Assembly (NCBI GenBank): GCA_032433765.1
Contig: JAVIAB010000051.1
Location: 49,703,986 to 49,767,985 of the forward strand
Source of the DNA: Megaustenia siamemsis
Taxonomy: Eukaryota; Mollusca; Gastropoda; Stylommatophora; Ariophantidae
Length of the DNA: 64,000 bases
Direction of reading: 5' to 3'
Made by a program: the position numbers and the translations under genes. The notes beneath the pieces are model-generated. The model was not told the origin of the DNA and did no database searches. It saw only the letters and a list, made by a program, of their open reading frames with translations. Of this stretch, positions 1 through 10,411 are shown piece after piece. Positions within the stretch are counted from its first letter, which is position 1. Every line of letters starts with the position of its first letter.

Positions 1-250
1 GAGCAGTGTGAATTGTGCTCGTGGTTGGAAACAAAAATACCCCCACGGTCGACCCAGGCGTTGGCAGAAATGGGTACCAGGGTATTTCCATGGGAAGGTG
101 AGGAATGTTGCCTCGCATCTGAGTTTCGATTCTTGAGGCGACACTATACAGAAATTTCCTAACATTTCTGGATAGGCAGCCGAGCACATATGGGTGGAAA
201 CTAGTGTGCTAAGACGCCGGTTCAAGTCTCGTACTTTACCTTTACCTTTA
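1..250 (+). repeat. SINE-B copy, cut at its 5' end by the window edge
   Basis: The sequence aligns base for base, with scattered changes, to the 3' three quarters of the full SINE-B copy at 14527-14854. Shared blocks include CACGGTCGACCCAGGCG, the TTTCTGGATAGGC block and the end GTCTCGTACTTTACC followed by (TTTAC)-type repeats. The tRNA-like head lies outside the window. The duplication on the right cannot be paired because the left flank is missing. Non-coding; would need LINE enzymes in trans to move. Confidence 0.85.
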
Positions 251-488
251 CTTGTTGACTCTAAAACTAAAAAAGAAAAATTACCTTGTACGGATATGTT
301 ACATCTACTGGATTTGCTAAGACCATTTTTTAAGTCACAATATTAGACAAAAGAAGACAACGGAAACAGAGAAAACGGTGTTGAGAAAACAAAATGGAGA
401 ACGGAGAGGATTAACGCTCGCCATGTCTCAGAAAGCAGCTCTTAATCGTCATGATTGGAATCATCATTATCTTCCCATCTCTTTCTCT

Positions 489-817
489 AGGGGACTGGTT
501 GGTCTCGAGGTAAGACGCCGACCTCGTGACAGAGAGGATGTGAGTTCAAATCCCGGCTGCACCGATTATGATTTTTATTTATGATTTCTCTCTGCGGCAA
601 CCACCCCTGGTCTAAGTAGCGAGGCCCGGCATTAAACGTCAATTACTCATCGACGGAAAAATTATGAGTACCTCCGAAGTCGGAGTTATCTGCCTGTGTG
701 GCGATGGACCCCTGTGCACACGGCTGCCGGGGAAACATGGATTAACACGCAAATTCAGTTCCTAGTCTCTAGGGACTTCGTCAGAGGTAAAAGCTGGCGA
801 ACGAAGAAAAAAAATAA
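489..817 (+). repeat. SINE-C, tRNA-derived, full-length with target-site duplication
   Basis: The head carries box A-like TGGTTGGTCTCGAGG and box B-like GAGTTCAAATCCC at tRNA-like spacing, as expected of an internal RNA polymerase III promoter. A body of about 230 bp follows and ends in an A-rich tail (GAAGAAAAAAAATAA). ATCTCTTTCTCT on the left (477-488) and ATCTCTTTTTCT on the right (818-829) form a 12-bp duplication with one mismatch. The tail differs from the TTTAC tail of SINE-A and SINE-B, so a different LINE partner is likely (inference). Small reading frames across it are chance. Confidence 0.75.
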
Positions 818-950
818 ATCTCTTTTTCTGTTAATCTCTCCTTCTTCCTTATATAACCCAAGCAAGAGATACGCAGAACCTTACGATACCATTCCATTAC
901 CATAACTTGAATTGCTGTATGTAGTTCTGGTGTTAAAGCCCATGTTTCAC

Positions 951-1317
951 CATGCCAAAGATAGCCCCAATGAGATGTATCAACCTTGAACCATTCTACC
1001 GCCTGATTTATGTTTCAAATATTAACAGAATCGGCCTACATGTGAGAATACATTGGACAAAACATCATTTAGTAATTACTACTGGGGATCGACAGCAAAT
1101 TGTTTCCAACTGACTGTAAAGATATTACATTCAAACACACAGACACACACACACATAGGCACACAGACAGACACACAGTCATATTTTATAGATATATCTA
1201 AATGCCGCTTGATCAAGCATCTTCTCACGTGGTTGGCTCTGTTATTATGTGAAGCATAGATCAGGCAGTAGAATGGTTCAAGGCAGATTTATCTCTTTCG
1301 GACATACCTTTTTATAA
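951..1317. repeat. Long imperfect inverted repeat enclosing a CA-rich spacer
   Basis: The left arm (951-1046) and right arm (1224-1317) are imperfect reverse complements. For example CCTTGAACCATTCTACCGCC on the left pairs with a right-arm segment whose complement is CCTTGAACCATTCTACTGCC; matches continue on both sides with small gaps. The 177-bp spacer holds a CA-rich microsatellite at about 1131-1180. This could be a fold-back or MITE-like element or a local inverted duplication. No reading frame of interest and no family name recognised. Confidence 0.7.
1131..1180. repeat. CA-rich microsatellite
   Basis: Interrupted (CA)n and (ACAG)n run inside the spacer of the inverted repeat at 951-1317. 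Confidence 0.85.
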
Positions 1318-1569
1318 CTTCTATTTAACAGACCTTCAAAATGAGTAATTTACAAGGCAAAAGAATGTCAGGTAACGTATAATATCATCATTAATATCAT
1401 GAATAAGATAATACTATTCATCCTAGTTCCAGATTGTAGCGATAAGAGACGATGAAAATAAGAAGAGTTTTGTCGAGTACACCACTTCGTTATTGCTTCG
1501 TTGTCAATACTTTCTCAAATTCAACATTCCGGTTGCCCCTTATATTTTGCCATGTAAGTAAATTTGAGA

Positions 1570-1650
1570 GCGTCAAGTTGTCATTGATATCACCTTCACA
1601 TTATTGCTACATCATCGCGCTACGCTAACCACTAAACTACCACAGTTGCA
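1570..1650 (-). repeat. Possible tRNA-head relic of a SINE
   Basis: On the minus strand GTGGTAGTTTAGTGGTTAGC resembles the 5' half and box A of a tRNA. A convincing box B is not visible downstream, so this is at best a decayed head. Confidence 0.3.
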
Positions 1651-2548
1651 AAAATATAACTAACAGCATTAACCTTATGTAACAAATCAATATTTCCAAT
1701 ATTAAACGTCAAAGCTGGGTGAAACGGACGTTGAATCCCTTCCTTCTTTCTCGTGATCCTGTTGAGCTAAGGTTAAGTGCACTTGCTTATCAAACTGAAA
1801 AATGGAGGAAAATTACTCGCCCACTCATACATAACCCCCCCCCCCCCAACACACACATACACACAGACCCACACATACACATAAATAAATTGCATGTTTA
1901 TAATTTGTCTGACTCAAGTAACAGCCACGGCTCGTTCATTAAACTCCGCCTATTTCCGGGTGTTGAATATTCATGTCTGTTCCGACTTTAAAAAATTACA
2001 TCCTGAAATCAAAAAGAAATTCGTCTATCTTTTATCCATTTTACTTTATTTCTTCTTCACTGCTGGAAATCCCTCTCGTCTTGCGGCATTAGCATCAAAT
2101 ACTTGTCTCTTGGGTCTAGATATTTTCTTGCACAAAGGATTGTCTCTTAGCATGGAAAGCACCAATTTTTAAGAATAAACTCATTTTGTAAAAAATGTAT
2201 TGTTGGCATGGTTTATCTTTATCCAATTAGTTGCTTCTCGGTTAATGGTCCTTTAACAAACACAGCCGTGCATTTAATAAAATTGACTACATTTTTTTAA
2301 AGATTTGACTAGTAAGAACTTTTTTACAAAATAATTCATCTTTAAAGGTGAATGAAACATATATCACTGTCATCATCAAATGAAAAATTAGAAATTAATC
2401 CAGACTTTAGTTATGAAACTATATTCCTTTGAGAACAAATGTATATGAAGAATCTCAAATACAAGTTGGAGAAAAAACATTTCTAACGAACTTATAAGAA
2501 ACAAAACTAGACAAGAACATGGGTAGAACTTTATTAGAGAAGATGTTG
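1651..2548. other. No gene recognised; C-run and CA microsatellite
   Basis: AT-rich sequence. The only clear features are a run of C residues followed by ACAC-type repeats at about 1838-1882. Short open frames up to about 90 codons show no recognisable domain. Confidence 0.6.
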
Positions 2549-2761
2549 CTAGAGATGCATTGATCAATTTCTTAGATTTGATTAAGGAAAGACTTCCACA
2601 TAAGGCATCCATAAAAATGACCGTAGAGATGCATCGGTCTATTTCTAAGATTGGATGAAGAAAGACTTCCACATAAGGCATCCATAAAAATGACGGTAGA
2701 GATGCATCGGTCTATTTCTAAGATTTGATGAAGAAAGACTTCCACATAAGGCATCCATGTG
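2549..2761. repeat. 73-bp minisatellite, about 2.7 copies
   Basis: The block beginning GACTTCCACATAAGGCATCC starts at 2591, 2664 and 2737, an exact 73-bp period. A more diverged partial unit precedes it. The two inner copies differ at only a few positions. Frames on the minus strand across it merely repeat the same peptide. Confidence 0.9.
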
Positions 2762-3435
2762 CAGACCATCTGATTAAAGAAGACAATAACAAAAGGAAAA
2801 TGCTACGAAGATAATCATTTGGGCAGGTAAATGTAGGGACTATAAAAACAGGAACTTAATGGGACTAAGAAACCACCATGACCTTTAAGAACTAGCAGCA
2901 AATCGTCCGTTGTGGAGAATTATGACTTTTGTTCAATGCGTCGTCCTCAGCCCAAAGAAAGGATGATAATGATCATAAAATGAGTTTGGAGGCATTTTTT
3001 GTTAGCCGAGACGACAGGAAAGCATCAAGTCGAGACCATTGTTACTTAACATTTAACCAAAGCTCTAAACATTAAAGTGACTGACTCTCTTAATGTACTC
3101 ATAATAAAATCAACAAATTGTACTGCCGAAGATAAAGATGCGAAAGTTGTAATAAAAGTTAGGATATTATTTTCGAATGTAAATATATGGCAATTTTGTA
3201 GGCCATGAGATAGATTATCCACCCTGTAAAATATATTAGCTGTTTCTGAAGGTTACCATTATCATTTTCCATACAGCTTATGTAAGGAAGTGTTAAATCT
3301 TTCCAGTTTACAATATGTACTTAATTTTCTAATATAACATCTTTGTTTTAACAGTTTCTGTCAACAATTTTCTCGATCTTCTTTAATTGTATATAATATA
3401 GCTCTAGAAAACACGAGAGACCGGCGATGGGGCAT
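2762..3435. other. No gene or repeat recognised
   Basis: AT-rich, without a long open frame, internal periodicity or similarity to other parts of the window that I could see. Near its right edge the sequence becomes more GC-balanced as it enters LINE-R. Confidence 0.55.
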
Positions 3436-3821
3436 GTTCTTTTCTCTTTGCAAGACAGCGCTATAGGCCAGTGGCGATACACGTGATGACACAACAAGTG
3501 CTGCATGAACCGGCTGCCATCGTGGACGGGGCGCCAACACTACTGAAGTTCGACCAGCTACAACAAACACCTACATTTTTAGAGCTGAACAGGCCGCGCG
3601 ATCCAAGCAACACAATTTGAACGATTCAAAGATCCTGTACATAGCGATTGACTGGGAGATAGATGTTGACCTCCCAGGGCAATGGAAGTACCCAGAGTGC
3701 ATCAAGAGATGTAAAATGAATCCGGACATTTTACTTTACAAATCAAATATGACCATCTTCATCTTAATAGAGTTCACAATGCCATTGGAATCCAGGAGGA
3801 GAGGAACAGCCTATTATTTAT
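3436..3821 (+). pseudogene. LINE-R C-terminal relic, part 1 (nuclease-like region), interrupted by RTE-1
   Basis: Read with frameshifts, the translation gives IDWEIDVDLPGQWKYPE, then NPDILLYKSN and IFILIEFTMPLES. A PD box, an acidic residue in a hydrophobic strand (here IEFT) and a downstream K-x-x-KY (found after the interruption at 4656) resemble the restriction-like nuclease region at the C-terminus of R2/R4/Hero/NeSL-type retrotransposons. That reading is inference from motif order; no database search was possible. The piece ends where RTE-1 was inserted. Stops and frame breaks upstream of 3617 show it is dead. The alternative is another LINE class sharing this C-terminal tail. Confidence 0.5.
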
Positions 3822-4655
3822 CATCATCATCATCAAGTACCGGGCCTGCTGGCTAGGTGATAATGTCTCTCCACAACTTTCGATCTCTGCAGCTATTTAT
3901 CACTTCTGTTGTTGACCTTCTGCCAAGCCATTCTCTTAAGCTGTCTGGTATTTTTCTCTCTTTGCTTCCTTCTATCTCTTCGTTCCTCAATTCTTCCAGT
4001 TGTTACAATATATTCCAGTTGTTCTCTTCTTATTACATGGCCAAAAATTGATGATTGTTTCTTCCTAATATTGGAAATTAGTTCTCTTTTTGCTTTGACT
4101 CTCTCAGAACATCTTCATTACTCTTCTTAGCTGTCCATGGTACTCTCAACATTCTTCTGTAGAACCACATTTCTACAGACTCCAGTGTCTTCTTGTCTGT
4201 TGTCCTATTGTCCATGATTCGCATCCATATGTTAAGACTGGCTCTACGTAACATTTAAGAACTCTTTTTCTTGTTTCTATTGTCAAAAATGGATTGCATA
4301 ATGTATTCTTCATTTTTTGGAAAGCTGCTTTTGCCTGAGCCATTCCGCATCTCACTTCTTTTGTACATCTTCCGTCTGAGGTTAACAAAGTTCCCAAATA
4401 TTTGAATTCATTTACCTGTTTTAATATTTTCCCACTTGTCTTTATTCTGCACTGAGGTGATGTCTTTTTCTTTGTTGTTACCATTACCTGTAACTTTTTG
4501 CTATTAAGGCTGAGTCTTTTATTTTTGCATTCTTTCACTATAATGTCCAACATTTCTTGTAACTCGTTTTCACTCTTAGCGATTAAGACTGTATCATCAG
4601 CATATCTTAGATTATTTATATTATGACCTCCAATTGTTATTCCAGGCATGCCCCT
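3822..4655 (-). pseudogene. RTE-1 LINE, 5'-truncated, inserted into LINE-R
   Basis: Reverse transcriptase remnant of a non-LTR retrotransposon. From 4649 to 4173 the minus strand is open for 158 codons: a palm with NNLRYADDTVLIAKSENE (YADD box at 4591-4604), the TLLTSDGRCTKEVR block, and the thumb-like VLTYGCESWTIGQQ. The remainder to the 3' end is frame-broken. The 3' end is the family signature GGCCCGGTACTTGATGATGA. Both catalytic aspartates are present, but the N-terminal endonuclease and fingers are missing. Left flank CCTATTATTTA and right flank CCTACTATTAA look like a decayed 11-bp target-site duplication. LINE-R coding sequence continues on both sides. Confidence 0.85.
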
Positions 4656-4905
4656 AACCTACTATTAAACTAGCCAAATACAAGGATCTCACTACCGAGG
4701 CGGAACAGCAGAGGTTCCAGGTTACAGAGTTCGCCTTGGAAGTTAGTGCCAGCGGACTCACGGCCTCATCCCTCAACGACCCATTAAAGATGCTAGGAAT
4801 TAAGGAGGGAATGTGAACAAGAGCAATGAAGAATATTGCTGAGTCAGTCGAAAGAGCATCATGGTGGCTCTGGCGAAACCGACAAATATCAACAATCTCA
4901 AGATA
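4656..4905 (+). pseudogene. LINE-R C-terminal relic, part 2
   Basis: The translation resumes as IKLAKYKDLTTEAEQQRF, then SASGLTASSLNDPLKMLGI, then RAMKNIAESVERASWWLW. The order K-x-x-KY, a middle E-V/S-A-S-x-G block, L-x-x-LGI and a closing ASWWLW tail is the usual C-terminus of the LINE type described for part 1. One in-frame TGA (after GIKEGM) interrupts it. The joint with part 1 across RTE-1 keeps the order of the family, so the two parts were one gene before the insertion (inference). Confidence 0.5.
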
Positions 4906-5345
4906 ATCTGATGTTCAGACGATTAGGCAATATACACGTCGACTACTCCTGACTCCCATGTAAGTCAACAACATAGTGACAGTTTAATCCTGGAAAATCG
5001 GAGGCGCGAACAATAAGAGATAAGAAATTAAATCAACGACCGTATGTAAGCTACACCGGATGTTTACAGTATCGACAGCTCAAAGGAATTAAGTTTCCAG
5101 CTCAATCTATCTCTAATTACTATTATCGGTTTCTGATCCACTTCTTCCCGCGAATTACCTAATGCCAAAGCAGCATGTACGCGAGTCTATATAAAAGGAC
5201 GTTGCAATTACAAGCCATTTTAGACTGCTGCCACCAAGAAGAGGACATCAATGTGATGGGTTAAAGCTAAGACAAGTATGTATACCACCAGCTAGAGACC
5301 GTAGATTCGATTAGAAGTATTGCGTAGATTAAATGTAGTTATTTA
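4906..5345. other. Unassigned block between LINE-R coding end and its 3' region; TATA-like site
   Basis: No domain recognised. A strong TATA-like string TATATAAAAGG sits at 5188-5198. The octamer TGTAAGCT occurs near 5045 and again near 5368, which could mark an insertion of about 315 bp between them. Too little is visible to call a promoter or an LTR. Confidence 0.3.
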
Positions 5346-5560
5346 GTGTCAAATATATATATATATTGTAAGCTTTAGAGTTCAATGCGGCAGGGGTCGA
5401 CGCCTGGGGGTAATGACCCAGGCGGACCCACCTTCCTTAGTGTCAAGAAGCTAAAGTGCCGAAACACTTTATTGATGGGGTCAACTTCTGATGATCAGAT
5501 TACCTCCTGTTGCGAAGCTATAACGATTTTTCTATTACTTACAGTTATAGGAAAAACAGG
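5346..5560 (+). repeat. LINE-R 3' untranslated-type repeat
   Basis: Homologous to 32079-32290: both share TTGTAAGCTYTAGAGYTGAATGC at the left, then TGTCAAGAAGCTAA, CCGAAACAC/GCTGAAACAC and GATTACCTCCT blocks. Its position after the LINE-R coding end suggests it is that element's 3' region, and the second copy would then be a solo 3' end. Shared sequence is seen; the role is inferred. Confidence 0.6.
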
Positions 5561-5639
5561 AGGAGCAGAAGAAACTAGTTTTTAGATGAGGATATTAATA
5601 TAAAAGTACACCGAATTGAGCAAACCAGGTTATGCGTAC

Positions 5640-6630
5640 TTCTTATATTACACCAAAGCTTTCGACATATTAGAACATAAACGATGGTAAATACCACTAA
5701 GATATACATATTGATAATGCAAGCATAGTAATTACACTGGGAGCAGACATCAGTGAAAGGATACAATAGAAGGATCTCTGCAACTGTTAATGCTAAGACA
5801 GGAGTAAAAAAAAAAAACTTTATTCTATCTCCTTTATTGTAATCTAAGGTATGCTGATAATACAGTATTAATCGCTAAGAGTGAAAATGAGTTACAAGAA
5901 ATGTTGGACATTATAGTGAAAGAAAGCAAAAATAAAGGACTCAGCCTTAATAGCAAAAAGACAGAGGTAATGGTAACAACAAAGAAAAAGACATCACCTC
6001 AGTGCAGAATAAAGACAAGAGGAACAATATTAAAACAGGTAAATGAATTTAAATATTTGAGAACTTTGTTACCCTCAGACGGAAGATGTACAAAAGAGGT
6101 GAGATGCAGAATGGCTCAGGCAAAAGCAGCTTTCCAGAAAATGAGGAAGATACTATGCAATCCATTTTTTGACAATAGAAACAAGAAAAAGAGTTTTTAA
6201 ATGTTATGTAAAGCCAGTCTTAACATATGGGTGTGAATCATGGACAATAGGACACAGACAAGAAAATCACTGGAGTCTGTAGAAATGTGGTTTTACAGAA
6301 GAATGTTGAGATTACCATGGACAGCTAAGAAGAGTAATGAAAATCTTCTGAAAAAGGTCAAAGCAAAAAGAGAGCAAATTTCCAATATAAGGAAGAAACA
6401 ATCATCATTTTTTGGCCATGTAATGAGAAGAGAACAACTGGAATATATTGTAACAAATGGAAAAATTGAGGGACGAAGAGATAGAGGGAAGCAAAGAGAG
6501 AAAATACCAGACAGCTTAAGAGAATGGCTTGGCAGAAGGTCAACAACAGAAGTGATAAAGAACTGTCGAGATCGAAGGTTGTGGAGAGACATGATCACCT
6601 ACGCCAGCAGGCCCGGTACTTGATGATGAT
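5640..6630 (+). pseudogene. RTE-like LINE, RTE-1 3' half, catalytic box mutated
   Basis: Reverse transcriptase relic. Weak palm fragments appear first (YTKAFDILEHKR near 5650, then SATVNAKTGVKK near 5790). The RTE-1-type frame follows from 5850: the catalytic YADD reads YADN (5850-5861), so the second aspartate is lost. The thumb is at 5901-6200, a frameshift lies near 6165-6200, and the C-terminal part at 6240-6623 includes EMWFYRRMLRLPWTAKKS and FFGHVMRREQLEYIV. It ends with GGCCCGGTACTTGATGATGA, the same 3' end as other RTE-1 copies. The 5' portion may come from a related element, since it is much more decayed than the rest. Confidence 0.8.
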
Positions 6631-6700
6631 TATTGTTTTGTCTAGACACTTGATACAGAAATTTACCAAGACAAGTGTTGCTAGAGGGAGAAAATCGCCA

Positions 6701-7005
6701 AGAGAATGATTGTGAGAAGACGTCTAATAAGAGAAGTGTTGCTTTATTACCAAGAGAATGATTGTGCGAAGACGTCTAATAAGAGATGTGTTGCTTTATT
6801 ACCAAGAGAATGATTGTGCGAAGACGTCTAATAAGAGATGTGTTGCTTTATTACCAAGAGAATGATTGTGCGAAGATGTCTAATAAGAGATGTGTTGCTT
6901 TATTACCAAGAGAATGATTGTGAGAAGATGTCTAATAAGAGAAGTGTTGCTTTATTACCAAGAGAATGATTGTGCGAAGACGTCTAATAAGAGAAGTGTT
7001 GCTTT
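6701..7005. repeat. 52-bp minisatellite, six copies
   Basis: AGAGAATGATTGTG recurs at 6701, 6753, 6805, 6857, 6909 and 6961, an exact 52-bp period. Units differ by a few substitutions (GAGAAG/GCGAAG, GAAGTG/GATGTG). The array follows the RTE-1 3' end after a degenerate partial unit at about 6640-6700. Confidence 0.93.
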
Positions 7006-7600
7006 AAAAAAATTTACAAAGAGATGTGTTACTGGAAAAAAACATTACCAAGAGAAGGATGGATAGATAATTATTAAGAGCATGGCCGCGAAGGAGCATT
7101 TATTAAGAAAAGGATTGGGGTAAGAAATTCACAAAGAGAAGAGTTGTAGAGAGAATTTACCAAGAGAAAGGTTATAGAAAATATTTTCCCATAAGAAAAT
7201 TTATAGGAGGAAATTGTATGAAGAAAAAGTTTATAAAGGAAAAATCCCCAAGAGAAGCGTAATAGAGAGAAAATACATGACAAGATGTTTGTAGAGAAAA
7301 TGTAATTAACAGAGGGTTTAGGGAAAGAATTGTTGAAGATATAATTATTTTAGAGGGGTGTAGAGAAATCATCATCATCATCACCAATTTTGAAATTTGA
7401 AAATTTGACAAAATTTGAAAAGAAAGATATTGAAGAGACTGATTGTAGAAAGAAAGAGTTTTGGAAAGAAAGATTGTGGAGGGAAATGTTTTGGATAATA
7501 AGATTGATCAGAAAATGGCAGTGATAAGAAAAATTATATTGTAGATGGAGACATTTTGGAAACAGAAATTGTAACAAGTGATTAGGCTCAGTCTGAACTG
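7006..7600. repeat. Purine-rich decayed continuation of the 52-bp array
   Basis: The plus strand is strongly purine-biased and keeps recurring fragments such as CCAAGAGAA, TTGTAGAGAGAA and GGAAAGAA at irregular intervals of roughly 25-35 bp. It reads like older, unhomogenised units of the array to its left. A short CATCATCATCAC tract lies at about 7370. No plausible coding frame. Confidence 0.5.
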
Positions 7601-8437
7601 GATACATGCCGGCTTTCGGAGATGCTGTAGCGATGAAAAAGCGAGGTTGCTATTCAGGAGAAAACGTCAATAATTACGATATTTTCATTATCGAAGGAAT
7701 CAACTTTAAAGAAAATGTCATTAGCACTTGTTTCAAGTTAAGGAAAAAAAAATTCCTTCAATCCCTGCGAGCCAAAACAAGAGGTCATGCTGAGTACGGA
7801 ATGTGCGAGCGCACTGATGAAGGGATACATGAGGACAAACGATTGTGCGTATGATGCAGCAGGGAATAGCTTCAGAAATGGGATTTAGAAATGAATTATT
7901 TACAATGTAAGTCAACTGAAAGATGAAAGTAAGTTTTATTTTCTTGTGTCCAATGATCTTAAAGAAAAAATAATGTGTTATTTTATGATATTATGTAAGC
8001 TCACATGAGAGCGGAAATGTGAGGAGGAAAATGTTATTATAATTTGCCGTCACCGCATAGAATGTTAGCTATGATGGCTGTTCATTTTCCACTGCTTTTT
8101 GCTACGTCTGAATATAATCATTCCAATTTAGCAATTTCCCGCCTTTGTTTGTTATTTTATTCATTCATTCCGTCAGTTAATTTGTCTCTTGATATTCTGA
8201 TATTCGAATCCACTACAAGTCAATCTCTTCTCCTGGCCTTTTTTTTTTTTTTAGATAGATAAGTACTTGCTTTTTGTATGCGTTTTGTATTAATATGTGT
8301 TGTTTTGTACCCGATGAAGATTTTTGCCGAAACGTCGTAGCCTGCCTTGCCTCTCTTTAGGTTTAGCTGCTTAAAACCATTATATGTTTATGTTATATGT
8401 CTCTTATTATATGACTAATATATATAGCACACTTGTC
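7601..8437. other. No gene recognised
   Basis: An 82-codon frame at 7606-7854 has no recognisable domain. At about 8310-8340 CCGATGAAGATTTTTGCCGAA and the following ACGTCG resemble a short motif also seen near 41670-41700 (CTGAAGG...GACCGAAACGTCG). It is probably a shard of a dispersed repeat. Confidence 0.5.
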
Positions 8438-8451
8438 TTGATGGAATACAT

Positions 8452-8717
8452 AAAGATAAAGTTAAAGTACGAGACTTAGTCTTAGCACGCCAATTTTCAC
8501 ACATATATGTGCTCGCCAGCCTATCCGGAACTGTTCGGAGACTTCTGGATAGTGTCGCCCTAAGCATCGAAACCGATGATGCTAGGCGGTACTCCTCACC
8601 ATCCCAGAGCACTATACCCTGGTACCTATTTCTGCCAGCAATTGGCTCGACCACGGGAGTATTTTTGTCCAACCACGAGTACAGCTCATACTGCTTCCAG
8701 CGGGAATAGAACACGGG
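8452..8717 (-). repeat. SINE-B, 5'-truncated, with 14-bp duplication
   Basis: Reverse-strand copy of SINE-B: it starts within the head at the box B region (GTGTTCTATTCCCGCTGG), keeps the body blocks and ends GTCTCGTACTTTAAC with a TTTA-type tail. TTGATGGAATACAT flanks it exactly at 8438-8451 and 8718-8731. The 5' end lacks most of the tRNA head, the usual outcome of incomplete reverse transcription. Confidence 0.92.
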
Positions 8718-8815
8718 TTGATGGAATACATGTACATGGAAAAGAGTTCGATACGATCTCACATTTCAAACATTTGAGTTGTGTGATCTATATCTAGCCT
8801 CCAAATAAGACGTGG

Positions 8816-9068
8816 GAGCCACGATAGCTCAGTGGTTAATGAACTGGACTACAAAGGACAAGAGGTGAGGGTCGATCCTGATCGACGGCTTCCAGGTTAA
8901 CCCAGCCTCAAATGGGTACCGGATTTTTTTTCTGGGAAAGTAAAGCAGCACTGGCGTTATACCGACCACATTACCCCAGAAATCATGTGCCGAAGGTCTG
9001 TAAAAATTATGGTCAGTTACACCATATTCCCTATACGCCACTTGGCGTGTCGAGGCTCTAAAATAAAT
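8816..9068 (+). repeat. SINE-A, full-length, with 13-bp duplication
   Basis: The tRNA-like head has GATAGCTCAGTGGTTAATG (box A) and GGGTCGATCC (box B). The body contains GGGTACCGGATTTTTTTTCT, a CCGACCACATTACCCC block and TATACGCCACTTGGCGT near the end. AAATAAGACGTGG flanks it at 8803-8815 and 9069-9081. This copy ends in AAATAAAT instead of the usual TTTAC tail. Confidence 0.93.
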
Positions 9069-9401
9069 AAATAAGACGTGGTTTAAATTGCACAATCTAG
9101 AACAGAAGAAAATGAAAGATTATATAAGATATAGGACATCACTCTTAACTTCAAGATCGCGTCTTATAAACAAACTAGGTTGCTCATGTTTGCAAATCAG
9201 CAAAATTAAAATTTTATTTTCGCTGAAAACAGTTTCCAAGATGAAGAAAGGAGATTGATGGTTATCTGTTAACGCCGCTCCTTGAAGTGACTGACTTCTT
9301 AAAACGATTAGGATGAAACTTTGACATGAAATATAAGCAAACGCATCAAGTGTATATGGTGATCCTTGCTGACAAAACCAAACAAATACAAATACCTGGG
9401 G

Positions 9402-9469
9402 CTTGGAAATAATAATCACAATAAATTATCCTGGACGCTGAAAGAATAATCACAATAACTGATCTCGGG
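9402..9469. repeat. Short ~35-bp tandem repeat, split by a SINE
   Basis: Units built on GAAAGAATAATCACAATAA are repeated here, and further units lie beyond the SINE-A copy at about 9742-9800 (AATTGAACGAATAATCACA, then TTGAAAGAATAGTCACAATG). The SINE landed inside the repeat. Confidence 0.65.
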
Positions 9470-9483
9470 AATTGAACGAATAA

Positions 9484-9741
9484 GTAAAGAAGTAAAGTAC
9501 CCGCGCCACGCCAAGTGGCGCATAGGGAATATGGTGTTAGTGACCATACATTTGACAGACCTTCAGCACATGATTTATGGGGTAATGTGGTCGGTATAAC
9601 GCCCGTGCCGCTTTACTTTCCCAGAAAAAAATCCGGTACCCATTAAAGGCTGGATGAACCGGAAGCCTTCGGTTGGGATCGAACCCTACCTCTTGTCCAT
9701 TGTAGTCCAGTTCACTAACCACTGAGCTATCGCGACTCCCA
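9484..9741 (-). repeat. SINE-A, full-length, with 14-bp duplication
   Basis: Minus-strand copy whose head reads GGGAGTCGCGATAGCTCAG with box B GGGTTCGATCCC. The tail reads GTACTTTACTTCTTTAC. AATTGAACGAATAA flanks it exactly at 9470-9483 and 9742-9755. Full head, tail and perfect duplication suggest a fairly recent insertion. Confidence 0.95.
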
Positions 9742-9887
9742 AATTGAACGAATAATCACATTAAATGACTAAAACATTGAAAGAATAGTCACAATGAATT
9801 AAGAGGTACTTCAATCAGTCAGCCGATGCAAATATCTAGACTATATAGTCAATGACGAATGCTCAAAACCAGAAGTATTAGACTAAA

Positions 9888-10035
9888 TTAACTCATTCCC
9901 TACGGTCCACCGCATAATGCGTCACTCCTAATTTGATTAGTGAGAACCATCATCAAATCATAATTTTTTTTACCTGTCCTGTACCATCATGGTATTTGTG
10001 AAATCTAATATCTTGTTTAATTATCTAAAAAAAAA
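9888..10035 (+). mobile_element. Left end of a TTAA-type MITE, right end missing
   Basis: It begins TTAACTCATTCCCTACGG, close to the terminus of the complete element at 37501-37825. It shares inner blocks such as TGAAATCTAAT and TTCAATTATCTAAA-like sequence. The opposite terminus is not found downstream, so the copy is truncated. Confidence 0.55.
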
Positions 10036-10411
10036 AGCCATATATAATATGTTATATGTTTTATTAGTGTTGTCTTGCATGAAGAGCAAACATGCCATAT
10101 CGTCTGTCATCTATAGCATAGAGAGCTGTGGCTTCCATCTGTCTACACATCTCAGGGTGTCCAACGTTCGACTCACACTGTTTCCACATTCCTCAGTAAA
10201 AAATTACCTGAGTAAGTAAGCATAACGCCTACAAATGATTGTTGTTACTTTTTTGTGATAGATCAAACTTGATGTTAACATTAGCTTCAATTACGTATAT
10301 ATAACCTACTAAAACACGTATTGATCAATGAAGATATGAGAACTGTCAAATACCTTTACTTAAATGCGCCATTCACTTTAGTGACAAGCATGAGGCATTT
10401 ATCATTATTAT

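Noticed and set aside
5160..5345. Possible LTR with TATA box at 5188
   Set aside because: No matching second LTR, primer-binding site or TG...CA ends were seen.
8816..9740. Real tRNA genes at SINE heads (box A and box B present)
   Set aside because: Heads are followed by shared SINE bodies and duplications, and stems are imperfect; they are tRNA-derived SINEs.
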